A DNA stretch of 64,000 bases from Solanum dulcamara (taxonomy: Eukaryota > Streptophyta > Magnoliopsida > Solanales > Solanaceae). Within the stretch, counting starts at the first letter, position 1. Every line of letters starts with the position of its first letter. A program made the position numbers and the translations under genes. The stretch covers positions 69,858,144-69,922,143 of the forward strand of contig NC_077244.1 of the NCBI RefSeq assembly GCF_947179165.1, read 5' to 3'. Below, one piece after another: positions 58,472 to 64,000 of the stretch. A model generated the notes under the pieces. It saw only the letters and a program-made list of their open reading frames with translations. It searched no databases and was not told the origin of the DNA.

Positions 58472-59093
58472 ATGACTCTCTTCTTCAGAGCTTTCTTTAT
58501 TCTTATAATTATCAGCTTTCTCATTTTGGTAGGAGCTGAAGCAAGAACTTTGCTAGGTACTAATTTAATTATTCTTTAGCTATGTTATGTATATATTTAC
58601 AATATCATTTGCCAAAACTGCTCTTTTTTTTCACTTAACATTAGTATATCGTTGCTCCAAGGCTCTTCTTGTCTCTCTAACTTAATATATCTTGCTTGCT
58701 TAATTCCTAATTTAGCATGCATAATGAATTATAATTTATGTATTAGGTTCAGGAAATCATGATGGGATGGTGAAGTTGAAGGATCAGGAAATTGACAATT
58801 ATGGAAGGAAGCCATATGTAACACCTTCACCACCAAAAGCATCTCCATCAACAAAGCAGGAAATAGTTGGGAGACAAGATCATCATTTATTACCACCTCC
58901 CTCTCCCAAACATGATCCAAATATTGGTCAACTCACAAGTAGTACTAGTCCTCATCATGACACGGCGCTTATTATTACAGTTGGTAGGAACCACGGTCAT
59001 GTGCCTGCACCACCAGCACCAAAGCCAGAAGATGAGCAGGGTCAGATCATTATCACATTTTCTTCTGACTTGCCTCTTCAGGCTTCCTATTAA
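58472..59093 (+). CDS. preproHypSys: hydroxyproline-rich systemin (HypSys) precursor
   Basis: Exons 58472-58556 and 58747-59093 join G|GT to 143 aa. Residues 1-24 are a signal peptide (FFILIIISFLILVGAEA), then ARTLLG. Three Pro-rich segments follow, each headed by Gly-Arg: GRKPYVTPSPPKASPS (48-63), GRQDHHLLPPPSPKHDPN (70-87) and GRNHGHVPAPPAPKPEDEQG (108-127). They resemble the three tomato HypSys glycopeptides as I recall them (a TPYKTPPPP type, an LPPPSPK type and a PPPPKPQDEQ type). These short peptides are proline-hydroxylated, glycosylated and cut from one cell-wall-targeted precursor, and activate jasmonate-linked wound and herbivore defence. Total length and the N-terminal FFRAFF..ISFL also fit. 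The order of the last two types appears swapped relative to tomato as I remember it, and the segments are divergent, so the species is not tomato. Frame and splice sites are clean. Confidence 0.9.
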
Positions 59094-59840
59094 CCTACCT
59101 ACTCGAAACTTTATTATATAATTAAGTTCACTACTAAGTATACTATTTTTTTATTTTATGTTATAATCTGGTTTTACTACACTTGATGAGTTAGCTAGCT
59201 ATCAAGAATAATATTATGTATAATAAATATATATATATGGTTGGTAATAGTGTGGTATCCTATATATATATATATATATATAGGCTGCAGATTCTATATA
59301 TAGTGTTGTAATAGAGTAACTACGTAGTAAATGAATTTGAGTGTTTGATTTACATGCATTGTTATCAAAGCAGAAAGTATATTTTTTTTGCTGAGATCGA
59401 TATTTTATTCAGACATTTAATTATTTCAGCTACATTTAATGATATACTTCCTCCGTCTCAATCTATATATATGTGTATGAAATCGTTTGACTTGATACAA
59501 GTTTAAAAAGTAAAAGACTTTTGAAATACGTAGTTTAAAAAAATACTCTTTAGACCATTTGTGTGACCATAGATCTTTATTTTTTTAAGCAACTTTTGGT
59601 TTATTATTCATAAGAATTATTCAAACTACAAAAACTCATTCGTGCCTATTACCCAAATCCTATCAGAATATTGAGAAATGTAACGTCTTCATTAATGATC
59701 GATTCAATTGATCACCTTTTTACAAGTTCGAGTTGGGAGGCATGATCATCTAGCACCAAATCCATCAGATGAATAAGCTTCTTACTCTAATTGTCATTAT
59801 CACAAAGTCCGTGGAATTGGAAGGGGAAACATATGGATTA
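59094..59840. other. HypSys 3' flank
   Basis: Contains the 3' UTR and, at about 59446-59575, a Stowaway-like left end (ACTTCCTCCGTCTCAATCTA) without a matching right end. Confidence 0.5.
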
Positions 59841-60600
59841 TGTTGGTGTGACATTTTACTATTAATAAAATGATCATGTTATGCCCATTGGTGGACATTA
59901 CATTTGTGCCTTTCATCAATTATGGTAGAATATGGCCATTAGTTGTTGATAACTTTTGTAGCCACCAACTCTTCATTTCTCATCAATTGTGGTAAATGTG
60001 GTCATTAGTTGTTAATAATTTTTGTAACCATCAACTTTTCATTTCACTCATTATTCCACTTATTTATTCTTGTAACTTATCTAACTGGCCTTTGGCCATT
60101 CATTTAGCCAATTTACTATCCATAATCTTCCTATTTATTGCAAGGAGGAAAACCTCACTTATAAATAGTGATGGGTTTATTATGGACAAGAAAAGGAACA
60201 AGATAAAGAGTATAAGAAAAGATGAGAAGTTTATATTGTATTTATATTAAGGTTAATGTAGTGAAAGAGAGAGTTGAGACGGAAAAATTATTCTAAGCAC
60301 TGTATTAACTATAACATGAGAGTAATTATATGTTGAAGGAAGGTGTTCTTTTTGCGGAGCTTTGGACTCTTCGACTAATCCGGAGTTGTTTGAGTTACAC
60401 AACGTTCTTGGGTTGTTGTATCCTGAAAGGGACAAGTCAAGAGTATTACGACTAGATCGTTGTAGATTATGCCGCAGTGGGCTTGAATCTCACTAAAGAG
60501 AGTGAGACATCCATGCCTCAGCCTGAATACTTTTTTATTCATTTTTTGTCATTTTATTTTCAACTGTAATTTATTATAATTGTGTTATATTATACCAACA
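59841..60600 (+). repeat. 5' LTR of the 59841-63077 element
   Basis: Begins TGTTGGTGTGAC, ends ATACCAACA. Shares with the 3' LTR GTTATG(C/T)CCATTGGTGGA, ATAAATAGTGATGGGTTT and CGCCTCAGCCTGAATAC-like blocks. Confidence 0.85.
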
Positions 60601-62383
60601 ATTTTAAGGAGATTCAGCTTTTGTTACAATTTGAAAAAGTGCGGTATCAAGATAGGAGATCTCAATATCATTCCGCTCAACGTCACTCTCTTTAAGAGGT
60701 GGAAGAGAAGAGATGTCCAGGTAAAATATATTTCTACTTGCTCAATTCAAGTGGAGAAAAGGTAAAGAAGAAAAAAACTTTTTACCTAATATTTTTTATG
60801 AATAAAGTGATACTTCTTTTCATGAACACAAAGTGATATTCAAAATTCTAAAAATAGTGGGGGTTCATGAAATGAGGAACAAATCGTTGTGAAATTGTGA
60901 TTTTTGCATATTTGAGAAATGCTCTAAAAAGAGTATTACAAGTGCCTTTATTAGTCTTGAAAAAATCACATGTTATTGTTGGATATGAGTTGATGAATTT
61001 TGACTCTAACATGTTATCAAAGAAATGATAAAAAAAAATTGAGTAGCCCTTTTGACATTAAATATTTGGGTGAGATAAATTTCATTCTTGAAATAAAAAA
61101 AATGATAAAAATATGTGATGAATTTTTTTTTTGACAGGTCACATTATATTGAAAAAATTGTGAAATACAATTTTGTTGATTGTATGAGCCTTGCAACTCC
61201 TTTTGATTCAATTCTGTGAAAATGGGTGTGACAAAGGAAAAAGGAGTTTGCTAGACTAAAAAAAGTTATGAGATGTGACTAATTGCACTTGATATAATAT
61301 TGTATATATAGTATAGCATGTACAAGCAAATCAGGTATAGTTACTTGGTACGAAATTTGTGGCTTGTTTTATGAGAAAAAATATTCTTCTATACTTAAAT
61401 TTTTTGTTGGTTCAGATGAGAAAACTTGGTGCTATTTGATGAAAATGAGAAAAGCCAATTTTATTTGCTAAATCTATGGTGGAGATTGAAGTAAAAATTT
61501 TAATCTTCAATTAGTGAAAAAGTGAAATGATTTAGAGATTTATTTATATTAATCACTTTATTTTAAGAAAAATCAATTTCTCTAATTTTGATTAATTATG
61601 ATACCACCACTATTAAATTGATAGAGTACAAAATCATTATTATAACGATATTCAGACTCATGCAGAGAAAACACAAGATTGTGAGATCATATTGATCACG
61701 GTATACCATCAATTTAATTTTATTAAAACTTGTGATAATCTTTCTGATTCATAAACTAAGGCTTTAGCAAGATAAAGAGTCTGAAACACAGAGGGGATGA
61801 TATTGAAGCTCGTAAAATTCTAAGTCATTTATAAGGAAACCCAACCTGGGGACTCGAGATCTTATAACTAGGTTCAACGGGAAAAACGAATCATATGATG
61901 ACTTGTTGTGAAATGCATTATTTTAATTTTATTCAATTCCTATGATGTGAGTGCATTTATTCTGCAATGTGTGGAGGTTGAATTTAACAACTCTTAATGA
62001 AAGTTTGTATCTCGTATGAGTGGGGTGTTAGAATTACATGAGTACCATTGACAGATTTTACCTATGTGAGTGCGAAAGTAGGCCGCTTTCTATGAGAATG
62101 GGGCTTGTTCTCAAAAACGCTCATGAAATCGGGATAGCACAAGGCCGTAATGTGTTGGCTAAAAAAGCTTATGTCAACACCTTGATAATTGAGTGCAAGT
62201 AGTGATACTATATTTCTCTTAAGCAGTCATAGTTCAAATTTGAGACTATGATTTACTCTGGAGTAAATGTCACTGTTTTACTAAGTGAAAGTTCAATGTA
62301 GAGCACACTTTCATTATGCATAATAGTCTACCTCAACTAAATTGTAATGTACTCTCATCTTAATACTAAAATGAGTGGGGGAT

Positions 62384-63077
62384 TGTTAGTGTGATATTTT
62401 AATATTAATAAAAATATATCATATGTCATATTATGATCATGTTATGTCCATTGGTGGACATTACATTATGACCACATTTGTAAATGTGGTCATTAGTTGT
62501 TAATAACTTCTGTAACCACCAACTCTTTATTTCACCCATTATTCTACCTATTTATTCTTGTAACTCATGTAACCTTTAGCCATTCATTTAGCCAATTTAC
62601 TACTTATAATCTTCCTATTCATTGTGAGGAAGAAAACCCCACCTATAAATAGTGATGGGTTTGTGCACAAGAAAAAAATAAGATAAAAAGTATAAGAAAA
62701 GATGAGAAATTTGTATTGTATTTATATTGAGATTAATATAGTGAAAGAGAGAGTTCATTCAAAGAAATTATTTTAAGTCTTCAACTATATTCACTATAAC
62801 ATGAGAGTAATTATATGTTGAAGGAAGGTGTTCTTTTTGTGGAGTTTTGAACTCTTCAACTAGTCCGAAGTTGTTTGAGTTACACGAGACGTTGTTGGGC
62901 TGTTGTATCCTGGAAGGGACAAATCAAGAATATTACGGCAAGATCGGTGTAGATTATGCCACAATGTGCTTGAATCTCCTTAAAGAGAGTGCGACATCCG
63001 CGCCTCAGCCTGAATACTTTTTTATTCATTTTTGTCATTTTATTTTCAACTATAATTTGTGGTATATTGCACCAACA
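62384..63077 (+). repeat. 3' LTR of the 59841-63077 element
   Basis: Starts right after the polypurine tract GAGTGGGGGAT and ends GCACCAACA. Confidence 0.85.
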
Positions 63078-64000
63078 GAGTAGCACCAAAAAAGCAATCT
63101 AGTAGAAAACAAAAGGAAAAGTTAAAGCATCTAAGGGTGTGGCACATTGGTTAATGAAGTGGTTGAATAACATGAAATTTTAGATATAAATTGCAATAGA
63201 GACAAAAACATCCGGTGATTTTTTTCCATTTGTCCTAGCATTGATAGACGGTGACAAATATCTTGTGAAATTAGTTGAGGGCGCGCAAATTGATGCAAAC
63301 ACCACGGATATAAAAAAAAGAGAAAAATAAGAGAACTATGGTAAAACAAAAGAGATATGTAGTTACAATAGAAATTTTTTTAGCGACAGTTGAATTAATA
63401 TCATTGCATCCAGTGTCACTAAAGATTTTAGCAGCATTTATATAGAGTGTTGGATTATATAAATACTCATATTTATTATTGCTTCTAAATATAATATAAG
63501 AACAATTATATTATTTGCCTCTAAATCTTGTTGTACGTAGTTTTAATTAGCGAGCTTACTCCTAACGTACTCCCTCTGTCCCATATTAGCTGTCATGTAT
63601 ACTGAAAATAGTTCTCAATTTAAACAATCAAGAGAGTATTAAAAGGCACATAAATAGATAAAGATCAAATAATTAATAAGGGGTATATTAGTCAAACAAT
63701 GCTCCTAATTACTCCCTCTATTCCATATTAATTGAATTTCTAAGGTAATGCACACATATTAAGAAAAAAATTCAAGAACAAAATTTGAACCATATTTTTC
63801 TCTATTACTCTTTTGTTTAATTAGCCTCATAAAGTTGATTAAATATGAAATCATAAATACAAGTAGTCATTTATTGGAGTATACCTAGTAGTGTAGTTTA
63901 ACTCCTAGAAAATTACAACATTTCATTAATAGAAAAGGTAAACATGGAAAAAGTTTCCAACATTTTTCTTGAACTTAGAACAATTCAACAATTTTGAACA
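63078..64000. other. intergenic, two Stowaway-like ends
   Basis: ACTCCCTCTGTCCCATATTA (about 63569) and ACTCCCTCTATTCCATATTA (about 63712) are left ends of two Stowaway-type MITEs in the same orientation. Neither has a matching right end inside the window. No gene seen. Confidence 0.45.

Larger units (their letters stand above)
59841..63077 (+). mobile_element. Ty1/copia retrotransposon, decayed
   Basis: LTRs of about 760 bp (59841-60600, TGTTGGTGTGACAT to TATACCAACA) and 694 bp (62384-63077, TGTTAGTGTGATAT to TTGCACCAACA). Polypurine tract GAGTGGGGGAT is at 62373-62383. Flanks GATTA and GAGTA are a 5-bp duplication with one mismatch. The internal region is only about 1.8 kb. Around 61050-61220 it reads as the end of RT (FDIKYLGEINFILEIKK, SHYIEKIVKYNFVDC, ATPFDSI), followed by worn RNase H sequence. 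gag, protease, integrase and most of RT are gone. Confidence 0.88.

Noticed and set aside
1..64000. CRISPR arrays, bacterial operons, phage or organellar insertions
   Set aside because: No regularly spaced direct repeats with unique spacers, no ribosome-binding-site-spaced gene strings, no rRNA or organelle genes. The sequence is plant nuclear throughout.

Overview
The window is AT-rich plant nuclear DNA, almost certainly from a Solanaceae species and probably Solanum or a close relative. This rests on spliced genes with GT..AG introns, Solanaceae-type repeats (Stowaway MITEs, TS-like SINE and RTE LINE tails ending in TTG repeats, LTRs starting TGTCACGACCC) and a hydroxyproline-rich systemin (HypSys) precursor, a family described mainly in Solanaceae. 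From memory, and not checked, tomato WRKY40 and the tomato HypSys gene lie a few loci apart on chromosome 6, so the window is probably the orthologous block of a relative. || Seven protein-coding genes can be assigned to families and reconstructed. (1) A group IIa WRKY40-type transcription factor, 5896-7322, plus strand, 4 exons. (2) Phospholipid N-methyltransferase PLMT, 11810-9562, minus, 2 exons. (3) LPA3, a chloroplast photosystem II assembly factor, 18672-13005, minus, 12 exons including a 31-nt microexon. (4) An MRS2-1-type magnesium transporter, 24406-20435, minus, 5 exons plus a possible cassette exon. (5) A chloroplast DnaJ of the J8 type, 32519-30930, minus, 3 exons. (6) An intronless MAPKKK17/18/20-like kinase, 47433-46330, minus. 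(7) A prepro-HypSys, 58472-59093, plus, 2 exons. An eighth ORF, 41690-41412 minus, encodes an unrecognised 92-residue protein with a signal peptide and a hydrophobic C-terminus. || Most of the rest is transposon-derived. 111-3890: Ty1/copia element (minus) missing its reverse transcriptase and 5' LTR. 18840-19640: RTE LINE 3' fragment close to the LPA3 start. 23365-23570: SINE with a target duplication in an MRS2 intron. 26254-28532: long-TIR element with a second TIR element nested inside (26752-27881). 33120-39093: copia element with a perfect 5-bp duplication and a solo LTR of another family inside its 5' LTR. 50603-56084: large solo LTR with a second solo LTR nested inside it (51534-54686). 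59841-63077: decayed copia element just downstream of HypSys. Several Stowaway and hAT-like MITEs are scattered between. || The genes are independent loci, not an operon. WRKY40, the MAPKKK and HypSys all belong to families used in defence, wound or ABA signalling. PLMT (phosphatidylcholine synthesis), LPA3, MRS2 and J8 are housekeeping or chloroplast functions. The most notable points are the divergent three-peptide HypSys precursor, the MRS2 cassette exon candidate, the LPA3 microexon and the three insertion-within-insertion structures. All coordinates come from reading by eye; no database search or alignment program was run.
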